In this document: one piece after another, positions 32,318-41,993 of the stretch
Position numbering within the stretch: position 1 is the first letter of the stretch
Layout of the letters: each line of letters opens with the position of its first letter
From: Paraflavitalea soli
GTDB taxonomy: Bacteria; Bacteroidota; Bacteroidia; Chitinophagales; Chitinophagaceae
Length of the DNA stretch: 64,000 nt
Assembly (NCBI RefSeq): GCF_003555545.1
Contig: NZ_CP032157.1
Span: 5,522,546 to 5,586,545, forward strand
Direction of reading: 5' to 3'
The notes under the pieces: generated by a model
What the model saw: the letters and a program-made list of their open reading frames with translations, nothing else
What the model was told of the DNA's origin: nothing
Database searches by the model: none
Translations under genes and position numbers: made by a program

Positions 32318-34108
32318 CTATATATTTTCAGCCGGAAGATCTACCTTCTTCCGCCCCCGCAGCCGGTCAACAAGGTTCTTTCCTCTTCCCTGTAGCAACT
32401 TCTGTGAAGTAAGGTAATGGATCACCTTCTCTTCCAGCCAATGATGCAAGGGCAATAACAGGGCAATCAATATTATTTTGATCAGCATCACCTTCCAGGG
32501 CTCCCCATGCGTCCAGTGGTGTATCTGGTTGTCCGCAAGCAGAATAATAAACTCAAAAAGGAAGATAAAGGCAAAGAAACCCAGCACCTTGATCGTATTC
32601 GTCGACACCCGGAAGATACCCGCCATTACCAGTAAGATGAAAATAGCTGCAATAGCTACTACCATGCCCATGTATTGGATATTATGGCGCCTTTCCAATT
32701 CAACTTCCTGCTGCTTAGCCTCCCGCTCTTTACGGCGGTTCTCATTGTCGATCTCCAGCGATAAAAGGTCTTTCTCCTTCGACAGCTTTTGCAGGCTATC
32801 CTTAAACTTATAATTCAGAGAACTGTATAAATAGGCGTTTTTATAATCCCCTTTCATTTGATAGAGCGAATCCAGGTTCCCCGTAGCCCCCTCCAGGTAA
32901 ACAAGGCTCCCCACATCTTCTCCCAGTTGTTTTGCTTTCTGCCAATAGAGGATAGCGTTATCTATTTCTCCTTTCTTCCGGAAATAATAGGCATACGCAC
33001 CATAAAACAAGTACCGGCTCACCTTCGAAGCCCTCGTTTCAAAACCAGGTTCCGCCAACCGGAAATAATATCCTGCAGAATCCAGCTTGTTTACATAAGT
33101 GTACATAGAACCATACCCCTGGTAAAGAATAAAGTCCATCCCCGCCTTCATAATAAAATCTCCCACCTCTTTATGGTCCTTGAAAAAAGCCAGGGCCTTT
33201 TCAAACTGGCCATTGCTCAGGTAAAGGTTCACCAGGTAGATATAAGTATTCAATTTGAACACATCAAACTTCACCGTATCCGCCAAAGCGATCGATTTCT
33301 CAAAAAAGCTTTCTGATAGACTGAGTTGTTTGTCCAGCCCGTATAGCTGACCAATGCTGTTATAGGTATTCAGCAGATCATACAACTTATTGTTCGCTCT
33401 TTCCAGCCTTTCCTTTTTAAAGGCAAAATCCTTGGCTTTCTCGTAATTACCGAGGCTTGTGTAAAAGTCAGACATGCTGGAATAAGCGTTGTTCAATAAA
33501 GCGTATCGCTTATCCACCTCTGCAATGTCCAGCGCCGTGAGGTAATGGCGGAAGGCAAGTAGCTTTTCATTCCTTGCCTGGTAGGTATTGCCCAACGATA
33601 TATAAGCTATCACTTTTACCGAATCATTCTTGCCCGCCGAAGCTATGCTGACCGCAATATTATTAGCACTCAGCGCCTTGTCCGTCTCTCCGCTGGTGCG
33701 GTATCCCCTTGCCACAAAGGTATGCGCCAGGGCAGTAAGATCGTCCAAATTGCTGCTCCTGGCCAGTTCCAGCGCTTTATTGGAAAAAACAACAGCCTTA
33801 CTCAGTGCCTCCTGCGATCCGAAAAACTCATAGAATCGCCGTGCATTGCTCAGGTATGCCCTGATCATCAATTCCCGGTTACGGCTCAATTCACCAACCT
33901 CCAGCATCTGGTTGCCATATTTATCAGCCAGACTATTGTCAATACCCATATAGTACAACGACAGGTCTCCCAGTATCTGGCTCCTGTTCGCATCAGTAAC
34001 AGCTTTTTCCAATTGAGTTTTCAGGCTATCTGGCAGGGGAGTTTGAGCAGTAAGCAGGTAACTTACACCAAGTGTACAGAATAGCAGGAAGGCCCTTTTC
34101 ATGCGCAT
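32318..34108 (-). CDS. TPR protein with C-terminal membrane segments
   Basis: Start taken at 34108 (MRMKRAFLL), giving 596 residues with a signal peptide (to about 20, ...LLTAQ); an open extension to 34162 would add 18 residues without a signal. Some six to eight TPR motifs follow (for example YALLNNAYSSMSDFYTSLGNYEKAKDFAFKKERL), then a charged coiled coil (NENRRKEREAKQQEVELERRH) and three transmembrane segments near the C-terminus. The layout is that of the TPR sensors of Bacteroidota but there is no kinase or DNA-binding domain. It is transcribed 10 bp after gldD. Confidence 0.8.
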   Translation of the reverse strand: MRMKRAFLLFCTLGVSYLLTAQTPLPDSLKTQLEKAVTDANRSQILGDLSLYYMGIDNSLADKYGNQMLEVGELSRNRELMIRAYLSNARRFYEFFGSQEALSKAVVFSNKALELARSSNLDDLTALAHTFVARGYRTSGETDKALSANNIAVSIASAGKNDSVKVIAYISLGNTYQARNEKLLAFRHYLTALDIAEVDKRYALLNNAYSSMSDFYTSLGNYEKAKDFAFKKERLERANNKLYDLLNTYNSIGQLYGLDKQLSLSESFFEKSIALADTVKFDVFKLNTYIYLVNLYLSNGQFEKALAFFKDHKEVGDFIMKAGMDFILYQGYGSMYTYVNKLDSAGYYFRLAEPGFETRASKVSRYLFYGAYAYYFRKKGEIDNAILYWQKAKQLGEDVGSLVYLEGATGNLDSLYQMKGDYKNAYLYSSLNYKFKDSLQKLSKEKDLLSLEIDNENRRKEREAKQQEVELERRHNIQYMGMVVAIAAIFILLVMAGIFRVSTNTIKVLGFFAFIFLFEFIILLADNQIHHWTHGEPWKVMLIKIILIALLLPLHHWLEEKVIHYLTSQKLLQGRGKNLVDRLRGRKKVDLPAENI

Positions 34109-34172
34109 AGTTATGGTTGGTTCAGGAACACGAAAAATAAAATAAGTTAACGGGAATGCCAAAAGAAAGGCC

Positions 34173-34757
34173 TTATTTCCACTGAAGCGAATTGATCAGG
34201 TGCTTCATATCCTCCTGGAGAAAATTGTTTACAATAGAGAGGGAATCTTCATTGGGGGTAGCATCGAAATACAAAGCCCCCCGCAGGAAATGCCGCACAG
34301 AATCCGTCACAAAGAATTGCTTGGCCGTGGCAGCATTGCCACCCACATTAAAAAAAAGGCCGCTGATCCCCTTGGCAGTTCGCATAGCAGAGTCTGTTAT
34401 TTCAGTAGCTTTGGGCGTGTGCTTGTAGGTCATCTCAAAAGCATCATTCACCAGCTTGGTAAAGTTATTTTTACCTACTTCCTTATAGCTCATGTAGATC
34501 TTGCCATTGAACTGTGGAAAGTCGATATTGATCCAGTAATCATTCTCAGGTTTGCCTTCAAAGAAAGTAGTGTCCTTTACTACCTTGGCATAAACAGGAT
34601 ATTCAAAAGTGTAGGGATAACCTGGCTGATCAAACAATTGGTATTCATGTGCAGGAAAGTCTATTTTATAGTATCCTCTTCGTTTAATGGTATAATCACT
34701 ATTACAGGCAACCAGCAAACATATTATCACGAAACACAAAAAGGATCTGTTCTTCAT
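34173..34757 (-). CDS. gldD: Gliding motility lipoprotein GldD
   Basis: A 194-residue lipoprotein (lipobox LVAC, Cys18). The conserved start of the mature protein, RRGYYKIDFPAHEYQLFD, followed by YPYTFEYPVYAKV and a C-terminal FLRGALYFDATPNEDSLSIVNNFLQEDMKHLINSLQW, matches GldD. GldD is required for gliding in Flavobacterium and is associated with the type IX secretion apparatus. It follows gldE by 63 bp, the usual order, and agrees with the T9SS cargo protein encoded at 52908. Confidence 0.92.
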   Translation of the reverse strand: MKNRSFLCFVIICLLVACNSDYTIKRRGYYKIDFPAHEYQLFDQPGYPYTFEYPVYAKVVKDTTFFEGKPENDYWINIDFPQFNGKIYMSYKEVGKNNFTKLVNDAFEMTYKHTPKATEITDSAMRTAKGISGLFFNVGGNAATAKQFFVTDSVRHFLRGALYFDATPNEDSLSIVNNFLQEDMKHLINSLQWK

Positions 34758-34820
34758 ACTTTATTTTAATACTTGATCACAGCCATTAATTATCTTGCCG
34801 CCCATCTTCCTCATCACTCA

Positions 34821-36164
34821 CTACACCGTTCCCGGCTTGATCGTCACTTTCACCTTTTTGATACGGTTACGGTCAACTTCCAGGATAGCAAATTCAAAAT
34901 CCCCTACAGGCACCACATCCCCGGCCTTGGGTATTTCTCCGGCCAGCTCCAGGATCAGTCCCGCCAGGGAATCACTTTCCCCCTTTACCTGGTCGAAGGT
35001 ATCAGCCGGCAGGTTCATGATGCTGCAGGCATCATAGATCATCATGCGGCCTTCAAAGATATAGGTCGTGTCATCTATCTTTTTGTTGCCCGATTCCTCT
35101 TCATCAAATTCATCCTTTATTTCACCAATGATCTCTTCCAGTATATCTTCCAGGGTAATAATCCCACTGGTGCCGCCAAACTCATCCACCACCACAGCAA
35201 AATGGATCCGCTTCGTTTGAAACTCCGTGAGCAGGTCTTCTATAAACTTCTGTTCATGTACAAAATACGGTGGCCTCAACAGGCTTTGCCAATCGAAATT
35301 ATCAGGCTCATTCAGGTGCGGTATCAGGTCCTTGGAGTGGATGATGCCCTGGATATCATCCAGGCTTCCCTTATACACCGGCAACCGCGAATAATGCAAA
35401 TCCTCTACCTCTTTCTTCAATCCTTTGAAACTAGTACCGTGCTCTACGCCATGCACATCCAGCCGGGTGCGCATCACCTGCTTTACCGTGATATTGGCAA
35501 ACTTATAGATCCCGGCCAGAATGCGTTGCTCTTCTTCCTCATGAATGGTAGAGCGGATCGCCTCTTCCAGTTGCTTCTGCGTATAGGCGCGGGAGGCCTT
35601 TCCACCAAAGATCTTCTCCACCCGGTCCGAGAGGTTCACCAGCCACCCTGCCATCCTTTTAAAGATATAATAGATCACTTCTACCAGGAAGGAGGATTCA
35701 TAGGCCGACCGAAGATTGTTCTGGTTAGCCCTTACCTTGGGCAATACCTCACCAAACAAAACGATGACAGAACAGATCACCAATACCTTGATGGCATATA
35801 CCAGGAATTGTACAAACCAGCCATCCTGCTTAAAGGTGAATATAGGATCGATCAGAAAATTGGCCAGGATGATGATCGCAATATTGATCAGGCCATTGGC
35901 TATTACAAGAGAGGCTTGTAAGGTCCTGGGCTCTTCCAGCAGGTTGGCAATACGTTTCCACCCCGAATCCTGCTTCGTCTTCAGCATATTAACATCCCGG
36001 TAGGTCAGGGAAAAAAAGGCCACTTTTGCCCCGGAAATAAAGAAAGAGATCAACAACAGGAATAATACTACTGCAGACAATATAGTAGTGGTTTGTACGT
36101 TGACCGCCAATAGGATGGGCTGCCATACTTCACCAAATAACAAACCCCGGAAAGAATTATCCAA
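34821..36164 (-). CDS. gldE: Gliding-motility-associated CNNM/CorC-type protein GldE
   Basis: A 447-residue membrane protein: an N-terminal CNNM transmembrane domain (about 20-190, ISGAKVAFFSLTYRDV and VLFGEVLPKVRANQN), a pair of CBS domains (MRTRLDVHGVEHGTS; YKGSLDDIQGIIHSKDLI; FAVVVDEFGGTSGIITLEDILEEIIGEI) and a CorC_HlyC C-terminal domain (ILEVDRNRIKKVKVTI). Relatives transport divalent cations. In gliding bacteria it is encoded beside gldD and helps GldD function. It belongs to the run gldD-gldE-ssb-mutY. Confidence 0.93.
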   Translation of the reverse strand: MDNSFRGLLFGEVWQPILLAVNVQTTTILSAVVLFLLLISFFISGAKVAFFSLTYRDVNMLKTKQDSGWKRIANLLEEPRTLQASLVIANGLINIAIIILANFLIDPIFTFKQDGWFVQFLVYAIKVLVICSVIVLFGEVLPKVRANQNNLRSAYESSFLVEVIYYIFKRMAGWLVNLSDRVEKIFGGKASRAYTQKQLEEAIRSTIHEEEEQRILAGIYKFANITVKQVMRTRLDVHGVEHGTSFKGLKKEVEDLHYSRLPVYKGSLDDIQGIIHSKDLIPHLNEPDNFDWQSLLRPPYFVHEQKFIEDLLTEFQTKRIHFAVVVDEFGGTSGIITLEDILEEIIGEIKDEFDEEESGNKKIDDTTYIFEGRMMIYDACSIMNLPADTFDQVKGESDSLAGLILELAGEIPKAGDVVPVGDFEFAILEVDRNRIKKVKVTIKPGTV

Positions 36165-36409
36165 AGCAATTGGTTTTTGTTAACAATGTTCGATCAACAA
36201 TGACCGGCGATGTGCTCTAATGCCGCATCAGAAAGGCAGGTTGATAGCCTGCCCCTAATAAACAAATTTTGTGCAAAAATATTATCATGGGCTGGAATGA
36301 TCAAAAATGGATTTATGGGGACTTTATTGCGCTGCAGCCCAATAATCTTATTAATCAGCGAAATCCGCCTGAACCGGACGGGACATTTTAATCGGCGATT
36401 GGTCAGCGT

Positions 36410-36853
36410 TTAAAAAGGCAGGTCTTGTGAGGGTTCGCCCATGGGGGGAATATCGGCATTGAATCCTTCGATATTTTCACCGTGCGAATTGCTGTGAGGT
36501 CCATGATGGCCGGTGCCATCTGTCCGCTTATCCAGCATAATGAGGTTATCACCCACCACTTCAGTAGCAAACTTTTTGTTGCCTTCCTTGTCTTCCCAGC
36601 TCCGCGTACGCAAACGGCCTTCTATGTAAACCAGGCTTCCTTTGTGCAGGTATTTCTGGGCCAGCTCAGCCAATCCTCTCCATAATACCACCGTATGCCA
36701 TTCTGTTTGTGAAATAAGCTTACCTGCCCTGTCTTTAAATGTTTCAGTGGTGGCCAATGGAAACTTTGCAACTGCTATATTGCCTTCCAGGTACTGTACA
36801 TCCGGGTCTCTTCCTAAATTGCCAATGAGCATAACCCTGTTAACGCCTCTCAT
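36410..36853 (-). CDS. ssb: Single-stranded DNA-binding protein
   Basis: A 147-residue SSB with the OB fold (VMLIGNLGRDPDVQYLEGNIAVAKFPLAT; EWHTVVLWRGLAELAQKYLHKGSLVYIEGRLRTRSWED), a short linker and an acidic tip ending QDLPF. The tip resembles the DDIPF tail that recruits replication and repair enzymes. It works in replication, recombination and repair and lies beside mutY. Confidence 0.95.
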   Translation of the reverse strand: MRGVNRVMLIGNLGRDPDVQYLEGNIAVAKFPLATTETFKDRAGKLISQTEWHTVVLWRGLAELAQKYLHKGSLVYIEGRLRTRSWEDKEGNKKFATEVVGDNLIMLDKRTDGTGHHGPHSNSHGENIEGFNADIPPMGEPSQDLPF

Positions 36854-36989
36854 AAATGGTGAGTTTATTGTTAGAAATCGTCTACCGGTTTTATTTACTC
36901 TTAAAGTTAATTTTTTTTACAGATATTATTCCATTTTTTTAGCTACTCTAAGTGTTAATATAGGGGCATTTCCAATAATACTCAAACGA

Positions 36990-38060
36990 TTAAAATAACT
37001 GTGCCAGTGAAGACTTTTCCTCAAGGAAAGTATTAATGATCCGCGGAAAAGCATACTGTTTTAATTGCTTTTTATCAATCAATACATAGTCCTTTAAAGC
37101 TGTTACAGGCTTAACCGTTGTAACCGTTATAAACTGTCCATGAATAAGCTGGTGCGTAAGTTGCTGATGATAAACTTTACTAATATGACTGACCGAATAT
37201 GACTGCTTACCAAACAACGTTTTTAAGAAGGGCAGGTCCTGGAAAATGGATTGCACAGGTGTATCCGTTTCGTATAAAACAAACTCATGGAGGCTTTGCC
37301 AGATATCTTTATCCGTTCGTTCCCGGATATAGAACTTACTTTGGTATTGAATGATGAAATAATAGAACCACCGCTCTTTCTTCTTCAGGCTCTTTTCCTT
37401 TACTGGCAGCTGTTTTACAAGATCATGTTTAAAAGCTTCACAATCGGCCTGTTGCGGGCACACGGAACACAAAGGATTCTGCGGCTTGCAGATCACTGCC
37501 CCAAAATCCATGATCGCCTGGTTATAAATGCCTGGCTGTTCTGTATCCAGCAAGGCCGTTGCCAGTTCCTGGTATAACTTTTTTCCTGATGTAGTGTCTA
37601 TAGGTGTGGAGATGCCGAAGTAACGGGCCATAACACGTTGTACATTACCATCTACAACCGCCCTGGGCTCATTAAAAGCAAAAGAAGCAATAGCAGCAGC
37701 TGTGTAAGGACCAATTCCTTTTAATTCTTTTATTTGATCATAAGTGCGGGGAAATTTTCCTTTATGATCTTTCACTACTATCTGTGCAGTAGCAATAAGA
37801 TTTCTGCAGCGTGTATAATACCCCAATCCTTCCCACAGCTTAAACACTTTCTTTTCCGGTGCCTTCGCAAGTTGTTGTATAGTAGGGAATGCTGCAATGA
37901 ATTTTTCATAATATGCGAGTCCTTGCTCTACCCGTGTTTGTTGCAAAATGATCTCGCTCAGCCATATTTTGTAGGGATCTTTTTCGCCTTTCCAGGGCAT
38001 GGAACGCGTATTTTGGGCATTATTCCACTCTAAAAGCTTTTCAGTGAACGTTGGTTTCAT
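36990..38060 (-). CDS. mutY: A/G-specific adenine DNA glycosylase
   Basis: Removes adenine mispaired with 8-oxoguanine. The 356-residue protein has the catalytic Glu36 (SEIILQQTRVEQ), the helix-hairpin-helix LKGIGPYTAAAIASF, catalytic Asp137 (VVDGNVQRVMARY) and the [4Fe-4S] ligand set C-x6-C-x2-C-x5-C in CKPQNPLCSVCPQQADC. The C-terminal NUDIX-like domain that recognises 8-oxoguanine is present (YYFIIQYQSKFYIRERTDKDIWQSLHEF). It is divergent from hup. Confidence 0.96.
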   Translation of the reverse strand: MKPTFTEKLLEWNNAQNTRSMPWKGEKDPYKIWLSEIILQQTRVEQGLAYYEKFIAAFPTIQQLAKAPEKKVFKLWEGLGYYTRCRNLIATAQIVVKDHKGKFPRTYDQIKELKGIGPYTAAAIASFAFNEPRAVVDGNVQRVMARYFGISTPIDTTSGKKLYQELATALLDTEQPGIYNQAIMDFGAVICKPQNPLCSVCPQQADCEAFKHDLVKQLPVKEKSLKKKERWFYYFIIQYQSKFYIRERTDKDIWQSLHEFVLYETDTPVQSIFQDLPFLKTLFGKQSYSVSHISKVYHQQLTHQLIHGQFITVTTVKPVTALKDYVLIDKKQLKQYAFPRIINTFLEEKSSLAQLF

Positions 38061-38121
38061 GGTAAATATTGAATATATAACTTTCTGATAATGAGATAGG
38101 TTAAATACAACCCGGCATGAA

Positions 38122-38145
38122 AATTGATACCCCTCAATATCAATT
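38122..38145. promoter_or_regulatory. Perfect 8-bp inverted repeat between mutY and hup
   Basis: AATTGATA (38122-38129) and TATCAATT (38138-38145) flank CCCCTCAA. The site lies between two divergent genes, so it may be an operator. No T-run follows on either strand. Confidence 0.35.
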
Positions 38146-38263
38146 ATTTAGACCTTTTCTTGCAAATGTGCGAATTAACATTTAATTTGAGTAATGAATT
38201 GATTTTGTGCCGGTTGCCGTTTAAAGTAAATAATTTTTGAAAACCCGTTAAAAATTCATCGAC

Positions 38264-38584
38264 ATGAGAAAGGCAGACCTCGTTAACCAAATATCTGAAA
38301 AAACAGGTATTCCCAAGGTTGATGTTTTGGTTACGCTGGAGACCATGTTCAAGGAAGTGAAAGATACCTTATCCCAAGGAGAAAACATCTACATTCGTGG
38401 GTTTGGCAGCTTTATTACCAAAAAGCGAGCTGCCAAGATCGGCCGCAACATTAAGAAAAACATTGCGGTACACATCCCTGAACATTACATTCCTGCATTC
38501 AAACCTGCCAAAGAATTTGTGGCAGAAGTTAAAAAGTTGCAATCCGTCAAAGAAGATCAACCAAACCCCGATGATGAAATGTAA
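38264..38584 (+). CDS. HU-family DNA-binding protein
   Basis: A 106-residue histone-like protein: MRKADLVNQISEKTGIPKVDVLVTLETMFKEVKDTLSQGENIYIRGFGSFITKKRAAKIGRNIKKN is the canonical HU/IHF fold, and the arm region IGRNIKKNIAVHIPEHYIPAFKPAKEF has the proline of the DNA-intercalating arm. A 15-residue acidic tail (VKEDQPNPDDEM) extends past the usual 90 residues. It binds and bends DNA. First gene of the plus-strand run to rng. Confidence 0.95.
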   Translation: MRKADLVNQISEKTGIPKVDVLVTLETMFKEVKDTLSQGENIYIRGFGSFITKKRAAKIGRNIKKNIAVHIPEHYIPAFKPAKEFVAEVKKLQSVKEDQPNPDDEM

Positions 38585-38614
38585 ATTTGCTGCTCACTAA
38601 ATTTACACTGATAC

Positions 38615-39454
38615 GTGAAAAAGCAGCAGATGATCTTAGTAGGCAGCGGAGTAATTCTGCTCTGCCTGGTCTACTTCTTTGGCCGAACTATCCCCCCGAA
38701 AGATAAAACTATACCTGCAGCACCTGCTGCTGCAGGTCAATTAGACATTGAAACCATCCTGGCGGCCTCCCGCCAGAAGCTTACTCCATCCCAACAGGCA
38801 CAGGTTAGCAAACTGGAAACAGCCGTTGTCCGTGGCGATGTAAAAGATCAGCAGATCAAGGTATTCAGACAGCTGGCGGAGTTCTGGAGAGACTCGGCTC
38901 ATTTGCTCCTTCCCTATGCCTGGTATACTGCGAAAGCGGCTAAATTGGAAAATTCTCAAAAAAACCTCACCTTTGCTGCCCAATTCTATTTAGACGGGGT
39001 TCGCCGACAGGAAGAACCCGCCCTGAAAAGATGGATGGCGATCGAAGCCAAAGAGTTGTTTGAGAAGGCTTTACAATTAGATCCGGCCAATGATTCCCTT
39101 AAGATCGGGCTGGGAAGTTGCTACCTCCTGGGAGGTATTAGCGACAACCCGATGCAGGGAATTCAGATGATACGCGACGTTGCCGACCGTGATCCGCATA
39201 ATATGTATGCACAATTTATGCTGGGTTTGGGCGGTATCGTTTCAGGTCAGTTGGATAAAGCCATTGAGAGGTTAACCAAGGTTGCAGAGCACGAGCCCAC
39301 CAACCTCGAAGCCATTTTGATGCTGGCAGATGCCTGCGAAAGAAAAGGAGACAAAACCAATGCCATTAAGTGGTACACAGCTGGTAAAAAACTCCTGAAA
39401 GATCCGGGCTTTATCAAAGACATCGACGAACGTATTAACTTATTAAAGAAATAA
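38615..39454 (+). CDS. TPR protein with N-terminal membrane anchor
   Basis: A 279-residue protein beginning at GTG (38615), 30 bp after hup. Residues about 7-23 form one membrane segment, then a low-complexity Pro/Ala linker and a helical domain with three TPR units toward the C-terminus (LGSCYLLGGISDNPMQGIQMIRDVADRDPHN; GIVSGQLDKAIERLTKVAEHEPTN; ADACERKGDKTNAIKWYTAGKKLL). Its place between hup and rng is conserved in the phylum as far as I remember; the function is not known. Confidence 0.82.
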   Translation: MKKQQMILVGSGVILLCLVYFFGRTIPPKDKTIPAAPAAAGQLDIETILAASRQKLTPSQQAQVSKLETAVVRGDVKDQQIKVFRQLAEFWRDSAHLLLPYAWYTAKAAKLENSQKNLTFAAQFYLDGVRRQEEPALKRWMAIEAKELFEKALQLDPANDSLKIGLGSCYLLGGISDNPMQGIQMIRDVADRDPHNMYAQFMLGLGGIVSGQLDKAIERLTKVAEHEPTNLEAILMLADACERKGDKTNAIKWYTAGKKLLKDPGFIKDIDERINLLKK

Positions 39455-39579
39455 ACCTTTCCTGGGCTGCGCTGAGTTAAATCCCCTGGGATTTATGATC
39501 CGGAACGGCATCGCTGAAGAAGCGCTGAAAGGAAAAAGTGTATTAAAAATTATTATTTAACAAAATTCATTGGGAATTT

Positions 39580-39675
39580 ATGCCTTGTGGTAAAAAAAGA
39601 AAGCGTCATAAGATTGCGACGCATAAGCGTAAAAAGAGATTGAGAAAGAACCGTCATAAGAAGAAAAACCGCTAA
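39580..39675 (+). CDS. 31-residue mS38/COX24 (AURKAIP1)-like basic protein
   Basis: The open frame MPCGKKRKRHKIATHKRKKR... ends in NRHKKKNR and is almost entirely Lys, Arg and His. Proteins of this type are annotated in Bacteroidota as AURKAIP1/COX24-domain proteins, related to the mitochondrial small-subunit ribosomal protein mS38, so a ribosomal role is likely. It is too short for most gene callers. A GC-rich hairpin terminator follows 20 bp past the stop. Found between the TPR gene and rng. Confidence 0.85.
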   Translation: MPCGKKRKRHKIATHKRKKRLRKNRHKKKNR

Positions 39676-39694
39676 GGTCTTCTCTTCTTGCAAC

Positions 39695-39720
39695 GGGTCC
39701 CGTCAATACGGGGCCCCTTT
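39695..39720 (+). terminator. Terminator after the mS38-like gene
   Basis: Stem GGGTCCCGT/ACGGGGCCC (one G-T pair, loop CAAT) followed by CTTTCCTTCTTT. Confidence 0.65.
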
Positions 39721-39855
39721 CCTTCTTTGGCTGAATTTATTATTTGTCATTTATTTACAGACGTGCTGCTTGCAAATCCCTGACCGAATGGATATCTGAC
39801 AACTAATTCCACTTCAGCGCCTTCCTTGTAGTGATGATTGGTAAGACGGTAAAAG

Positions 39856-41421
39856 ATGTTACGATTGAATAAGGAACTTATTATAAATGCTGCTCCTCAG
39901 GGCGTAGAGATTGCCCTATTAGAGGATAAGAAGCTGGTGGAACTGCATCACGAAAAAGCCGATGCCAGTTTTGCCGTGGGTGATCTTTATCTCGGTAAGG
40001 TGAAAAAACTCATCCCTGGCCTTAATGCCGCTTTTGTGGACGTAGGCTTCGAAAAGGATGCATTTCTTCATTATACCGATCTTAGTCCTTACGCCCGCTC
40101 CTTATTGAAATTTACCCAGCAGGCCATCAACGATCACAGCGAAAAGGATTTTGACTTCGGCACCTTCCAGGTAGAACCCGAGATCATTAAAACCGGCAAG
40201 ATCAATGAAGTCCTGAGCGGTAAACCCAATATACTGGTTCAGATCCTCAAAGAACCTATCGCAGCCAAAGGCCCACGCCTCAGCTGCGAAATATCTTTAC
40301 CAGGCAGGTTTGTAGTCATCACTCCCTTTAATGACATTGTTGCTGTTTCCCGTAAGATCCACTCAGCCGATGAACGCAAGCGGCTCCAGAAGATCGTAGA
40401 AGCCATTAAGCCAAAGAACTTTGGCGTAATCGTGCGTACGGCAGCCGAAGGAAAGAACACGGCAGAATTGCACGAAGACCTCTCCATGCTCGTAGAAACA
40501 TGGAAAGCTATTCAGCACAACCTGAAAGGCTCTGTGGCCCCCGCCAAGATCCTCAGCGAACAAACAAAGACCACCAGCATCCTGCGTGATCTGCTCAATG
40601 AAGATTTCAACAAAATTGTGATCAACGACCGGAATATCTACAACGATACCCGGAGCTACATACAACGCATCGCCCCTGAAAAGGCCGACATTGTAGCCTT
40701 TTATCACAATGGCTTGCCCATCTTCGATCAGTTTGGTATCACCAAACAGGTAAAAGCAGCCTTCGGTAAAACTGTGAACCTTCCCAGCGGCGCCTATCTT
40801 ATTATAGAACATACAGAAGCGCTGCATGTAATAGATGTAAACAGTGGCTACAAAAGCGTTGGTAATAACCAGGAGCTAAATGCTTTGGAAACCAACCTCG
40901 AAGCAGCAGCCGAAATCTCACGCCAGCTCCGCCTGCGTGACCTCGGCGGCATTATCGTAGTAGACTTCATCGATATGAAGCTGCCCGATAATAAACGCAA
41001 GCTCCTCGAAGCCATGGAGGAATTCATGAAGCCAGACAGGGCCAAGCACGCAGTACTCCCCATCTCCAAGTTTGGTATTATGCAGATCACCCGGCAACGT
41101 ATGAAGCCGGAGATGAACATCAATACCCAGGAGGTTTGTCCCACCTGCGCCGGCACCGGCAAAATATCTTCAACCCTCTTGCTGGAAGATGAGATCGAAA
41201 AGAACATGAGTTACCTCATCACCCATCAACACAAAGACCTCACCCTGGTGGTTCACCCCATCATGTATGCCTACCTCACCAAAGGCGGCTGGCTATTCCG
41301 TTCACAGCAATGGAAGTGGAGAATGAAGTATGGGCAAAAGATCAAGATCTCCGAAAACACCAACTATCACCTCACAGAATTCCACTTCTTCGATAAACAT
41401 GAAGAAGAAATAAAACTGTAA
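39856..41421 (+). CDS. rng: Ribonuclease E/G family endoribonuclease
   Basis: A 521-residue RNase G-type enzyme that cuts single-stranded RNA in rRNA maturation and mRNA decay. The S1 domain is at about 35-130 (GDLYLGKVKKLIPGLNAAFVDVGFEKDAFLH), the catalytic Mg site includes HVIDVNSG and IIVVDFIDM, and the zinc link is CPTCAGTG. The long C-terminal scaffold of E. coli RNase E is absent, as in RNase G. It is probably in the same gene group as hup and the mS38-like gene, with its own start. Confidence 0.95.
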   Translation: MLRLNKELIINAAPQGVEIALLEDKKLVELHHEKADASFAVGDLYLGKVKKLIPGLNAAFVDVGFEKDAFLHYTDLSPYARSLLKFTQQAINDHSEKDFDFGTFQVEPEIIKTGKINEVLSGKPNILVQILKEPIAAKGPRLSCEISLPGRFVVITPFNDIVAVSRKIHSADERKRLQKIVEAIKPKNFGVIVRTAAEGKNTAELHEDLSMLVETWKAIQHNLKGSVAPAKILSEQTKTTSILRDLLNEDFNKIVINDRNIYNDTRSYIQRIAPEKADIVAFYHNGLPIFDQFGITKQVKAAFGKTVNLPSGAYLIIEHTEALHVIDVNSGYKSVGNNQELNALETNLEAAAEISRQLRLRDLGGIIVVDFIDMKLPDNKRKLLEAMEEFMKPDRAKHAVLPISKFGIMQITRQRMKPEMNINTQEVCPTCAGTGKISSTLLLEDEIEKNMSYLITHQHKDLTLVVHPIMYAYLTKGGWLFRSQQWKWRMKYGQKIKISENTNYHLTEFHFFDKHEEEIKL

Positions 41422-41546
41422 TCACCCACCTGGCTTAATCGCACATTTCGTAGCAATAGTCGCTGCCCATAGCGGAGCATAATCCCTTATGCATTAGTCC
41501 CATTCCTTTTAATCGAATCAATCCTCTTAATCCTGGTTCAGACAAT

Positions 41547-41578
41547 AAAAAAATCGGGCACCGTAGGGGGTACCCGAT
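41547..41578 (-). terminator. Minus-strand terminator in gene-poor region
   Basis: Stem ATCGGG/CCCGAT (41553-41558 with 41573-41578) plus inner ACC/GGT, followed on the minus strand by seven T. On the plus strand there is no T-run, so it does not serve rng. It implies a minus-strand transcript entering from above 41.6 kb. Confidence 0.7.
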
Positions 41579-41671
41579 AGACTATAGAAAGGCGAACCAG
41601 AAACTCTCGTGGAATCAGATAGTAAAATGTGAATTTATGTACCCATTTTCATTACTCCTACAACAAACCAA

Positions 41672-41729
41672 TAAGTGTGCAGTTTTGGCGTGTAAGTGTG
41701 CAGTTTTGGGCTATAAGTGTGCAACCCTA
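41672..41729. repeat. Three tandem 21-bp repeats
   Basis: Units start at 41672, 41693 and 41714, each with TAAGTGTGCA and the first two with TAAGTGTGCAGTTTTGG. The spacing is exactly 21 bp. On the plus strand one frame would read ISVQFWR, VSVQFWA, ISVQPYP, but no convincing gene surrounds it. Confidence 0.85.
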
Positions 41730-41993
41730 TCCTGCTTTTTTCCCCTTCTCAATCGCCCAACCAATCCTTAAGGCCTCCCTTTCGGTCTACTTCCGCCCAA
41801 ATGTAGCAGCGGTCAAAAAGCTGTAGATCATGTCAAAGAACTGTAGACGAGTTTATGCTACCGGGGAGAAGATTGGCAGGCTCGCTCTTCCTGCTATCTC
41901 CAGGCGAGTACCCCTTTGGCTGTAATCGATACAGCAAAGCTACAGTGGCACCCACACCTGTTGCTCAAATTTGGGTCGGCATTCCCGGAATCT

